From Oceanicaulis sp. BBD 1991-10 (lineage in GTDB: Bacteria; Pseudomonadota; Alphaproteobacteria; Caulobacterales; Maricaulaceae), in assembly GCA_001657295.1 (NCBI GenBank), contig LYSW01000026.1, positions 2,583-39,347 of the forward strand: a stretch of 36,765 bases of DNA. Reading direction: 5' to 3'. Of this stretch, positions 8,590-15,782 are shown piece after piece. The notes below the pieces were generated by a model. The model was given only the letters and a program-made list of their open reading frames with translations. It made no database searches and had not been told where the DNA came from. The first letter of the stretch is position 1. Every line of letters starts with the position of its first letter. The position numbers and the translations under genes are program-made.

Positions 8590-8921
8590 GCGCGCCGCGC
8601 CCCGGCGCGCCGGACGGGATACACCCGCTGGCGCAGCCCTTCCTCTTCGTCTTCAAGCCAGGCTTCGCGCGCCTTTTCGTGCTCGCGCTGGCCGTGCTCC
8701 TGCTGGTCAGCTTCGGCGTCGAATTCGCGATGACCGGCGGTGAGGGGCTGTCGAAATACCCCGAGGTCCTCGGCGGTTATGAAGTCCTGCCTGCCCTGGC
8801 CGCCGCCGCGGCGATCATCGCCGCCTGGCTTGTGCGCTGGGTGTTGGGGGTCGCGCCCGACTTTTACGAGCGCGAAGCGGGTGATCTGACCAAGACTGAA
8901 TCGGAGTCCGCCGATGGCTGA
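8586..8921 (+). CDS. small two-helix membrane protein inside the antiporter operon, function unknown
   Basis: A 111-residue protein with two predicted membrane helices (about 29-47 and 69-87). It has a proline-rich N-terminus and a charged C-terminal tail (YEREAGDLTKTESESADG). I do not recognise a named family. Its ATG overlaps the preceding antiporter gene by four bases and it overlaps the following one by eight bases, so it is certainly cotranscribed and probably translationally coupled. It is sandwiched between two NuoL-like subunits, so it is likely to be an extra complex subunit or assembly factor; that role is inferred from position only. Confidence 0.8.
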   Translation: MSAPRPGAPDGIHPLAQPFLFVFKPGFARLFVLALAVLLLVSFGVEFAMTGGEGLSKYPEVLGGYEVLPALAAAAAIIAAWLVRWVLGVAPDFYEREAGDLTKTESESADG

Positions 8922-10656
8922 CGCCTTTTCCTTCCTCGCCGGAGTCTCGCCGGCCTGGCCGCTCATTCTCGGCGGCCTGATCGCACTGGCGTTGCCCACC
9001 CATGCCGGGCGCAAGGCGGTGATGATCCTGGCGCCGGTCATCGGTCTGGCCGCCTGGTTCGCCACGCGGGAGCCCGGCGTCTACGGGGTGATCGAGCTGG
9101 GTCCGGTCGTCTTGGAGACCTTCCGCTTCGACTCCTTGAGCCGCGTTTGGGCGTTGGTCTTTTTGATCGCCGCCTTCATCAACGGCATCTACTCCATCCA
9201 TGACCGCTCACGCTGGTCGGACGCCGCTTCGCTGATTTATGCCGGTTCGGCCGTCGGCGCGGTGTTCGCGGGCGATTTGCTGACCCTCTTCTTTTTCTGG
9301 GAATTGACCGCCATCGCGTCCGCGCCGCTGATCTTCGCGGCCGGGGGACCGGTCGCGCGCCGCGCCGGCCTTCGCTATCTGGCGATCCAGGTGCTGTCCG
9401 GCGTCCTGCTTCTGGGCGGCGCCGCGCTTTGGGCGGGCGAGACCGGCAGCTGGAGCTTTGGCGGCCTTAACGCCGTCTCCGTCTTCGACCTGTCCGGACC
9501 GGCCGGCTGGATCATCCTTCTGGGCTTCGGCGTCAAGGCGGCCTTCCCGTTGATGCATATGTGGCTGCCGGACGCCTATCCCAAAGCCACCGGCTTCGGC
9601 GCCGTGGTGCTCTCCGCATTCACGACCAAGATGGCGATCTACGCGCTGGCGCGCGGATTTGCGGGTGAGGAGATCCTGATCACGCTGGGCCTGATCATGG
9701 CGGTCTTCCCGGTCTTCTTCGCGATCGTCACCAACGACTTGCGTCAGACGCTGGCCTACGCCCTGATCAACCAGCTGGGCTTCATGACCGTGGCCGTCGG
9801 CGTCGGCTCGGAGCTCGCGCTCAACGGCGCTGCGGCGAACGCCTTCGTCGGCGTGATTTACATGGCGCTTTTCTTCATGGTGATGGGCGCGGTGCTCGCA
9901 AGAACGGGAACGGTGAAGGCCACCGAGCTGGGCGGGCTGTTCAAGTCCATGCCCGCGACCGGACTGTTCGCCGTCATCGCCGGCGCGGCCGTGGTCGGCG
10001 TGCCGCTGTTTTCCGGCTTTGTCGCCAAGACCTTGATCCTGTCGGCGGTGCATTACGAGCATCTCACGCTCGCCTACATCATTCTGATCTTCGCTTCGGC
10101 CGGCGTTATGGAGCAGACGGCGCTGAAGGTGCCGTATTTCGCTTTCTTCGGCGAAGACCGGGGGCACCGGGTCAGCGAGGCGCCGGCAGGGCAGTTGATC
10201 GCCATGGGCATCGCCGCCTTCCTCTGCCTTCTGATCGGAACGCAGTATGAGGCGCTCTACGGCCTTCTGCCCTTCGCGATCGATTATCAGCCGTATGCAG
10301 CCGCCTCCGTGGTGGGTCAGCTGCAGATCCTGGGCGCCGGCGCGCTGGCGTTCTCCGCTCTGATCTGGCTGAAGCTCTATCCGCTCAAGTCCGATCGCAC
10401 GATCCTGGATGCGGACTGGCTCTATCGCTATGTGGGTGACGCGATCGCGCGCTGGGGCACGGCCATGGGCCGCATCCTCACCGGCTGGAGCGAGCAGGTG
10501 CTGGGCCAGAATTTCAAGAGTCTTGGCCGCAAGCTGTTCAATCTCTTCAGCCCGGCGGGCACGTTGTCGCGCGATTTCCCGTCCGGCTTGATGGCGCTTT
10601 GGACCGCGATCCTGCTGGCCGGCGTTCTGGTGGTCGCCTATTTCTCCACAGCCTGA
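8914..10656 (+). CDS. Mrp-type antiporter subunit, third NuoL/MrpD-family copy with long C-terminus
   Basis: 580 residues with about 14-16 membrane helices. The proton-pump residues Glu130 (FFFWELTAIASAPLIF), Lys208 (GFGVKAAFPLMHMWLPDAY) and Lys239 (SAFTTKMAIYALARGF) are all kept. A distinctive C-terminal extension runs from about residue 470: a helix (LAFSALIWLKLYPLKSD), an amphipathic cytoplasmic-side stretch (DADWLYRYVGDAIARWG and following) and a final membrane helix. Such an extension recalls the lateral helix of NuoL and of MrpD-type proteins in larger complexes, but the comparison is inferred. GGAG lies seven bases before the ATG. It is the last gene of the operon and a hairpin follows its stop. 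Confidence 0.88.
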   Translation: MADAFSFLAGVSPAWPLILGGLIALALPTHAGRKAVMILAPVIGLAAWFATREPGVYGVIELGPVVLETFRFDSLSRVWALVFLIAAFINGIYSIHDRSRWSDAASLIYAGSAVGAVFAGDLLTLFFFWELTAIASAPLIFAAGGPVARRAGLRYLAIQVLSGVLLLGGAALWAGETGSWSFGGLNAVSVFDLSGPAGWIILLGFGVKAAFPLMHMWLPDAYPKATGFGAVVLSAFTTKMAIYALARGFAGEEILITLGLIMAVFPVFFAIVTNDLRQTLAYALINQLGFMTVAVGVGSELALNGAAANAFVGVIYMALFFMVMGAVLARTGTVKATELGGLFKSMPATGLFAVIAGAAVVGVPLFSGFVAKTLILSAVHYEHLTLAYIILIFASAGVMEQTALKVPYFAFFGEDRGHRVSEAPAGQLIAMGIAAFLCLLIGTQYEALYGLLPFAIDYQPYAAASVVGQLQILGAGALAFSALIWLKLYPLKSDRTILDADWLYRYVGDAIARWGTAMGRILTGWSEQVLGQNFKSLGRKLFNLFSPAGTLSRDFPSGLMALWTAILLAGVLVVAYFSTA

Positions 10657-10658
10657 GC

Positions 10659-10677
10659 TTCTCCACCTGTGGGAGAA
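10659..10677 (+). terminator. hairpin just after the antiporter operon
   Basis: TTCTCCAC (10659-10666) and GTGGGAGAA (10669-10677) pair to form an eight-base stem with one bulged G and a 2-base loop, starting three bases after the last stop codon. There is no T-run, so it is a stabilising or weak terminator hairpin rather than a classical intrinsic terminator. Confidence 0.3.
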
Positions 10678-10711
10678 TATACGCTAGCGTTGCAATCTTA
10701 TGCGCGATTGA

Positions 10712-10747
10712 TAGGAAAGTTATCCTCATAATCGTGTTATCTTCCTA
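10712..10747 (+). promoter_or_regulatory. repeat cluster with a DnaA-box-like site upstream of the HdaB-like gene
   Basis: Within an AT-richer gap, TAGGAA (10712-10717) and TTCCTA (10742-10747) form an inverted repeat. Inside it are two direct GTTATC repeats (10719-10724 and 10736-10741). The first is part of TTATCCTCA (10720-10728), which differs from the DnaA box TTATCCACA at one base. The cluster ends about 40 bases before the start of a gene for a DnaA-domain-IV protein, so control by DnaA or self-control is possible. Confidence 0.3.
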
Positions 10748-10787
10748 GAATGTCGTCTCATCATTGAACGGCTCCAGGGAGATTGCC

Positions 10788-11129
10788 ATGACCGACCGAA
10801 ATCACAGCGCCGACCGCGCCCGGGCGCAGTTGGCGCTCCAGACCGTCGCCTACGCCTTCGGCGTGCCGGCGGACCAGATCGACTCCCCCACCCGTGGAAC
10901 ATCCCGCGCCGCCTTGGCGCGCCAGACGGCGATCTATCTCACCCACGTGGCGTTCGAGCTGAGCCTGGCCCGCACGGCGGCGGCGTTCGGGCGGGATCGG
11001 TCGACGGCGGCCTATGCCTGCCACCGGATCGAAGACCGGCGCGACGACGCCGCGTTCGACGCCAAGCTTGAAGATCTTGAAGCCTGCTTGCGTGCGGCGC
11101 CGTCGCCCAGCGCGCCGGCGGCGGCATGA
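10788..11129 (+). CDS. stand-alone DnaA domain IV-like helix-turn-helix protein (HdaB-like)
   Basis: A 113-residue protein that consists almost entirely of a Bac_DnaA_C-like domain. Residues about 42-85 carry ARQTAIYLTHVAFELSLART and FGRDRSTAAYACHRIEDRRD. They follow the DnaA domain IV signature (GRDHSTV..AC..I) that reads DnaA boxes. Domains I-III of DnaA, including the AAA+ ATPase, are absent. In Caulobacter, HdaB is a DnaA-domain-IV-like protein that acts with Hda in regulatory inactivation of DnaA, and this gene is a plausible ortholog. The assignment rests on domain architecture only. The start at ATG 10788 has AGGGAG seven bases upstream. The stop overlaps the next ATG (ATGA), coupling it to a DUF6456 protein. 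A DnaA-box-like site lies upstream. Confidence 0.82.
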   Translation: MTDRNHSADRARAQLALQTVAYAFGVPADQIDSPTRGTSRAALARQTAIYLTHVAFELSLARTAAAFGRDRSTAAYACHRIEDRRDDAAFDAKLEDLEACLRAAPSPSAPAAA

Positions 11130-11881
11130 GCGTTGCGGCCTGGATGCGGCGGCTGAACCGGTCCGGACGCCTGCTCGCCCCCTTGCCGGGCGGCCGGTCC
11201 GGATATGGCGTCTTCGCCGGCGCTGACCGTCGACGCCGGCCGATCGCCAAAGCGGCTGACGCAGAAGTTCGAGCCGCGCTCAGCGACGGCGCGCTCATCG
11301 AAACCGGCCGCGGGATTGTCCTGAGCGAAGAGGGCCGCAAACGGCTGCACCGCGCGGCGAGCGCCGGGGACCAACCCTTCGCCGCTCAGCATCAGCAGCC
11401 CGCCCGGCGCATCGTCATCGATGCGGACGGCGAGCGCAGCGTTTCAGCGAGCGCCGCGCCAGGGCCGCTCGCGCGCTATCTAAGGCCGTCCGGAGGGCGG
11501 CCGGCCCTGCTTGACGCCGTGCACGCGAGCGCGGCCGCGATATTCGTGCGCGATTATGAGCGCTCGGCCCTGTCGAGCCGCGTGACGGCGGACTGGAGCG
11601 CGGCGCCGGGCGGCAAGCGGCGCTCGGCGCCGACGGACCGGGCGGACATCCCGGCGACTCGTCTAGACGCCCAAAATCGGGTGCTCGCCGCCCTTGAAGA
11701 GGCGGGCCCCGGCTTTGATCGGTTGCTGTTCGCGATCCTGATCCGGGAGGTTGGCGTCGGCGCCGCGGAGCGCGAACTCGATTGGCCCGAGCGCGCCGGC
11801 GCGGCGATGTTGAAGATCGCCTTGGATCGCCTGGCTGTGCATTACCGGCTCAAGCCGCGGCCGAAAGCCTTCACCGGCTAG
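11126..11881 (+). CDS. DUF6456 domain protein
   Basis: 251 residues. The N-terminal 80 residues look like a winged-helix-type region (VRAALSDGALIETGRGIVLS), the middle is low-complexity, and the conserved C-terminal DUF6456 region spans about 185-245. It includes RLDAQNRVLAALEEAGPGFD and the continuation FAILIREVGVGAAERELDWP, ending in ALDRLAVHYRL. This C-terminal part resembles a helical DNA-binding domain of the phage-repressor kind. The four-base overlap with the DnaA-domain-IV gene suggests the two work together, perhaps in replication control; this is inferred. Its TAG is shared with the convergent sufE stop in a CTAG. Confidence 0.78.
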   Translation: MSVAAWMRRLNRSGRLLAPLPGGRSGYGVFAGADRRRRPIAKAADAEVRAALSDGALIETGRGIVLSEEGRKRLHRAASAGDQPFAAQHQQPARRIVIDADGERSVSASAAPGPLARYLRPSGGRPALLDAVHASAAAIFVRDYERSALSSRVTADWSAAPGGKRRSAPTDRADIPATRLDAQNRVLAALEEAGPGFDRLLFAILIREVGVGAAERELDWPERAGAAMLKIALDRLAVHYRLKPRPKAFTG

Positions 11882-12309
11882 GCGGCCAGTGATTCCGCCT
11901 CGGCGCGGATTCGCTTGATCATGCTGGCCAGGCCGTTGGAGCGCTGGGGCGATAAATGCTCGGCCAGGCCGATCCGGCCGAGTACGGCCTTGGGGTCGAT
12001 CGACAACGCCTCCGCGGGCGTCCGGCCCGTGTAGAGCCGGTCCATCAAGGCGACGAGACCTTTGACGATGTGGGCGTCGCTGTCGCCGCGCAGGTTCAGA
12101 CGGCCGTCCTGGTTGTCGACGACGACCCAGACCTGGCTGACGCAGCCTTTGACCTTGCGGTCTTCCGTACGCTCGGCGTCGGGAAAGGCCGGCAAAGCCT
12201 GGCCCAGCTCGATGAGGTAGCGATAGCGCTCCTCCCAGTCGCCGAGAAACTCGAACTCGTCGACCAATTCATCAATATCGGTTTGAAGATCGCCCATGGG
12301 CGGCGACAT
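11878..12309 (-). CDS. sufE: SufE family protein (cysteine desulfuration accessory)
   Basis: A 143-residue cytoplasmic sulfur acceptor for the SUF iron-sulfur cluster pathway. It takes persulfide sulfur from the desulfurase SufS. The active cysteine is Cys56 in RKVKGCVSQVWV, and the family pattern FEFLGDWEERYRYLIELGQ precedes it at about residues 19-37. LVALMDRLYTGRTPAEAL and IGLAEHLSPQRSNGLASM in the C-terminal half are also typical. I take the ATG at 12309; the in-frame ATG at 12297 is four codons later and equally possible, because neither has a clear ribosome-binding site. No other suf gene is nearby. The stop overlaps the stop of the convergent DUF6456 gene. Confidence 0.92.
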   Translation of the reverse strand: MSPPMGDLQTDIDELVDEFEFLGDWEERYRYLIELGQALPAFPDAERTEDRKVKGCVSQVWVVVDNQDGRLNLRGDSDAHIVKGLVALMDRLYTGRTPAEALSIDPKAVLGRIGLAEHLSPQRSNGLASMIKRIRAEAESLAA

Positions 12310-12362
12310 AAGACGGACCGCCGCAGCCTTCAAGCCCGGCGGTCTGTGACGCTCTGCGGCGC

Positions 12363-12710
12363 CTAGCGGGCCGGCTGGTCGCTGACCGCTTCGGCGAAAA
12401 GCTGGTCGATGGCCTCGGTCTCCGCGGCGTCGGCATGGCGTTCGGCGATCGCGTTGGCGCGGTCGGCGGCGAGCGACACCATGAAGCCGGCGATGTCGGC
12501 GGCCTCGCCCACCAACGCACAGGCCTGCTCGCGACCGGCGCACACATCGTTCGCGGCCGCCTGGAGGTCGCCGCTCGCCTCTCTGGCGTTGAACTGACCG
12601 GCGATGACGGCGGCTTCCTGTGCAAACGCGCCGTCGACCGGCGCGCTGAAGCCTGCGGGGACGAAGGCTGCGACCACGAGGGTCCAGAAAACCGCTTTGA
12701 CTGGAAACAT
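12363..12710 (-). CDS. small exported protein of unknown function
   Basis: 115 residues beginning with a clear Sec signal peptide (MFPVKAVFWTLVVAAFVPAG, cleavage probably after GAFA near residue 30). The mature part is helical and alanine-rich, with two cysteines eight residues apart (VCAGREQACALVG) that may form a disulfide in the periplasm. I do not recognise the family. The start at 12710 has GAGG about eight bases upstream; an upstream in-frame ATG at 12791 would bury the signal peptide. It lies 53 bases upstream of sufE on the same strand and may be cotranscribed with it. Confidence 0.7.
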   Translation of the reverse strand: MFPVKAVFWTLVVAAFVPAGFSAPVDGAFAQEAAVIAGQFNAREASGDLQAAANDVCAGREQACALVGEAADIAGFMVSLAADRANAIAERHADAAETEAIDQLFAEAVSDQPAR

Positions 12711-12864
12711 TGTTCTAGCCTCACTTTCTTCCGCTCTGGAAGCAAAGATGAGGCTAACGCGAAAGGCTCGGAAATCGCCAGCGATTCCCAAGCCTTGCGT
12801 AAATGACGCGTTAACGCTGAACGCGCACGGCTAACCAGAAGTGAACACGTCGCCGATTTGCGTA

Positions 12865-13878
12865 TCAGTTCGACACAGGACGCGTCGCTGTGAGGCAATC
12901 GGCGACATCGTTGAGGGCGTGCTCGGCGATGCAGAAGCTGTCCTCATACTTGAAATGCCCCGCGGCGACGCATTGCGCCATGGTCAGCCGCGCCCAGGTG
13001 ATGCAGCGCTCGACGCTGGGATCGCCCAGCAGCCGGTCCAGCGCGGTCATGTCTCCCGCTTCAATGGATTGCAGGGCGGCCACCGCCAGCATCTGCCCGA
13101 TCCGGCGTTCATCCGGCTCAAGCTGTTGTTCGCCCACGGTCACCTGAAGCTCAGGCAGGGGCGCGGCGGGAGCTGCGTCGCGTTCGGCGAAGAGCGACGA
13201 GGCGGACCGCAGGGGCGCTGCGGCCTGGACGCCCGGATTGGGATCGGCCAGGCGGAAATCCACCTCAAGGCGTTCGGACGCAGTCTCCAGAGCGGTCAGC
13301 CGGTCTTCCCGGTCGCGCGCCCGGCGCGCCGCCCAGGTTTCGTTCTGCAGCTCATAGGCGGCCTGGCGATAGCGAAGGCCGACGCTGCGAATGGAGGTCA
13401 CGTCTTCATTGATGGCGGTGAACACCGAATCCTGGGCGCGGTCCGCGCCCATGAAGCCGGTGACATAGACGGGGTCGTCAAGAAGCGCGGAGCGGGCGAC
13501 GCCGGATCCGTAATAATCCGCCACGGCGCGCACGGCGTCGATGAATTCGGGATGCTGGGCGGCGACGAGGGCGGCGTAGGCGATCTGGGCGTCCACCAGG
13601 CGGTCGCCGTCATAATACTGAGCCAGCGCATCCATGGTGGCGTCCAGATCCGCGCCCGAGCGCAGCTCGCGCCGGCCGGCCTCGCCCACATCGGCATGAT
13701 AGGCGGCGTAGGTCTCCGCGTTCTGAACCAGCGGATCGGCGGGCGCAGGCGGCGTCAGCGCGAGCGTCGGCGCCGCATCGGTTTCAGGAGCGGGAGAGGG
13801 CGTTTGGGCCGGCGGCGCGTCTTGTGACGCGGCGGCCAGAATTGCGGCGACGGCGGCGGTGACCCATGCTTCTGTCAT
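12865..13878 (-). CDS. exported protein of unknown function
   Basis: 337 residues with an N-terminal signal peptide (MTEAWVTAAVAAILAAASQ), then a proline/alanine-rich linker (about 20-50) and a largely helical mature domain. Four cysteines in the last 55 residues (ERCITWARL, MAQCVAAG, DSFCIAEH, VADCLTA) suggest two disulfides in the periplasm. No family is recognised. The start at 13878 is preceded by AGGAAGGA; an in-frame ATG at 13947 lacks this support. The gene is divergent from the DivJ-like kinase, with a possible CtrA site between them. Confidence 0.72.
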   Translation of the reverse strand: MTEAWVTAAVAAILAAASQDAPPAQTPSPAPETDAAPTLALTPPAPADPLVQNAETYAAYHADVGEAGRRELRSGADLDATMDALAQYYDGDRLVDAQIAYAALVAAQHPEFIDAVRAVADYYGSGVARSALLDDPVYVTGFMGADRAQDSVFTAINEDVTSIRSVGLRYRQAAYELQNETWAARRARDREDRLTALETASERLEVDFRLADPNPGVQAAAPLRSASSLFAERDAAPAAPLPELQVTVGEQQLEPDERRIGQMLAVAALQSIEAGDMTALDRLLGDPSVERCITWARLTMAQCVAAGHFKYEDSFCIAEHALNDVADCLTATRPVSN

Positions 13879-13962
13879 GGCGAGCCATTCCTTCCTGGAA
13901 CACATTGAGGGGCGGGCCGGGGGGCCGAGCGCTAGAGTGCCGCTCAATCATGACCTGAGCGT

Positions 13963-13977
13963 TTAACACAGATTCAA
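13963..13977. promoter_or_regulatory. near-consensus CtrA box overlapping a GANTC site
   Basis: TTAA (13963-13966), a 7-base spacer and TCAA (13974-13977) match the CtrA consensus TTAA-N7-TTAA with one mismatch. GATTC (13971-13975) inside it is a GANTC site, the target of the cell-cycle methylase CcrM in alphaproteobacteria. It lies about 60 bases upstream of the DivJ-like kinase start, in the gap shared with a divergent gene. Function is inferred from motif and position. Confidence 0.4.
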
Positions 13978-14039
13978 TAATTATTAACGCCGTGCGTCGA
14001 GCGTGAAATGGCAAAACCCTCGTGCAGGATGCGATTCGC

Positions 14040-15779
14040 ATGCAGGCGATCGAAAAGCTGTTCAACGTGCTGGCCGGCCGGGCGCTGCATGCGCTGTGGC
14101 TGGGCCTGTGCGCGTATGCGGCTGTGATCTCGCCGCCGCCCTTGAGCGCGGCGGCGATGATCGGCTTCCTCCTCGCCGCGATCCCCGGCGTGCTGGGTCT
14201 GTTTTTGGCGGGCGAGCGTCTTATTCGATCCGACGCCGCGCGTCTGGTGCTGGCGCTGTGCTGGACGCTGCCGGGCGTCGCCGCCGCGATCAGCTTCTCC
14301 ACCGCGATTTCGCCGGCCGCCCTGATCTTTCTTGCCGGACCTGCGACATTGGCCGCTGTCGCCGGCGTGAACCAGGCGCGGGTCGCGGCGCTGCTAAGCG
14401 CGGTCGCCTTCATCCTTGTGGTGCTTGCCGGGATTCCCGGTCCGCTCAGCACGACGCTGTCTGATGTCCTTAGCCGGCCGGAGGCGTGGGCGGCGTTCGC
14501 CGGCTATCTCGCCCTTGCCGGGATGATGGGACGGACGCGGCTTGAGCGCCGGCTTGCACGGCTCGAGCGAACTCTGAAGGACGCCACGCCCGCCGCCGAG
14601 GCCTTCGCCCGGGCCCCGTCTCCGTTGATGGCGCTGGACAAGTCCGGGACCATCAAAGCGTCTTCGCGCTCCTTGCGCCGGGTCATTCCCGGCGTCCCGA
14701 ACAGCCTGGTCGGCTTGAAGGCCGATGAGATCGGCATTGACGGCGCCGCCCAGGCGATGGTGCGCGCAGGCCTTCAGTCCGCGCGTGAGGGCGGACCCGC
14801 CGATGGCGGCTGCTTCACCTTTGCGGTGCGCGATGGCGAGGGCGCATCCGTGCCCGTCGACGCTCGTGCGGTCCATACGCCGGAAGGCTATGTGCTGAGC
14901 TTTGACCGCGCCGCCAACACTTCTGACCGGGCGGCGTCGCTTGATGACCGCGCGCATTTGATCGCGGAGCGCGACGCGGCCCTGGCGGCCAACCGCTCCA
15001 AATCCGAATTCCTCGCCGCGGTGAGCCATGAATTGCGCACGCCGCTCAATGCGATCATCGGTTTTTCCGACGTCATGAAGCAGCGCCTCTTCGGCCCGTT
15101 GCCGGCGCGTTATGCGGAGTATGGCGATCTTATCCATGAGAGCGGCGCGCATCTGCTGGAATTGATCGGCGACGTCCTGGACATGTCCAAGATCGAGGCG
15201 GACCGTTACGAGTTGGCCATTGAGACTTTCGACGCCCGCGATGTGGTTGAGATTTGCTCGAAGATGCTCCGCCTGCGCGCCGAGGAAAAAGGCGTGGCCC
15301 TGTTCACCGATACCGGGGATGCGCCGTTGACCGTGGAGGCGGACCGCAAGGCGCTGCGCCAGATCCTGCTGAATTTATTGTCCAACGCCGTGAAATTTAC
15401 GCCGGAAGGCGGCGCGATCGTGTCCATGGCGCGGGCTCAGGACGGCGCGCTGGTGCTGGCGGTCGGCGACAGCGGCGTCGGCATCGACCCGGACGAGCTT
15501 GATCAGATCGGCAAGGCCTGGACTCAGACCCGCTCGGCGCGCGAGACCACAGAGCGGGGCGCCGGGCTCGGCCTGTCGCTGGTCCGCGCCCTGGCCGAGC
15601 TGCATGGCGGCGACATGACCGTCCAGAGCGCGCCGGGCGAGGGCACGACGGTCACCGTCACCCTGCCCGTGCTGGCGAGCGCGGAGCTTGCCGAGGCGGC
15701 GCCTGATGAGGAATTGGAAGTGCATCAGCGCATCCGGGCCGCCCAGACCTTGAGCGACGAGCTGCAGACCAGCGCCTGA
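14040..15779 (+). CDS. membrane sensor histidine kinase, DivJ-like
   Basis: 579 residues. About 165 N-terminal residues form roughly six membrane helices with short loops, a degenerate PAS-like region follows at about 190-290, and then come HisKA and HATPase domains. The phospho-acceptor is His330 in FLAAVSHELRTPLNAIIGF. The N box is LRQILLNLLSNAVKFTP (Asn449), the G1 box GDSGVGIDPDE (about 476-486) and the G2 box GAGLGLSLVRAL (about 507-518). The stretch MKQRLFGPLPARYAEYGDLI is characteristic of the PleC/DivJ group, and the multi-helix N-terminus, length and histidine position fit Caulobacter DivJ (His338), the kinase of DivK. The DivJ identity is an inference. The start at ATG 14040 has AGGA nine bases upstream; a GTG at 14022 is possible. 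It stops three bases before the convergent neighbour. Confidence 0.9.
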   Translation: MQAIEKLFNVLAGRALHALWLGLCAYAAVISPPPLSAAAMIGFLLAAIPGVLGLFLAGERLIRSDAARLVLALCWTLPGVAAAISFSTAISPAALIFLAGPATLAAVAGVNQARVAALLSAVAFILVVLAGIPGPLSTTLSDVLSRPEAWAAFAGYLALAGMMGRTRLERRLARLERTLKDATPAAEAFARAPSPLMALDKSGTIKASSRSLRRVIPGVPNSLVGLKADEIGIDGAAQAMVRAGLQSAREGGPADGGCFTFAVRDGEGASVPVDARAVHTPEGYVLSFDRAANTSDRAASLDDRAHLIAERDAALAANRSKSEFLAAVSHELRTPLNAIIGFSDVMKQRLFGPLPARYAEYGDLIHESGAHLLELIGDVLDMSKIEADRYELAIETFDARDVVEICSKMLRLRAEEKGVALFTDTGDAPLTVEADRKALRQILLNLLSNAVKFTPEGGAIVSMARAQDGALVLAVGDSGVGIDPDELDQIGKAWTQTRSARETTERGAGLGLSLVRALAELHGGDMTVQSAPGEGTTVTVTLPVLASAELAEAAPDEELEVHQRIRAAQTLSDELQTSA

Positions 15780-15782
15780 TCC

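Noticed and set aside
12841-13827. Plus-strand frame of 328 codons
   Set aside because: It is opposite the exported protein at 12865-13878, lacks a ribosome-binding site and has shadow composition.
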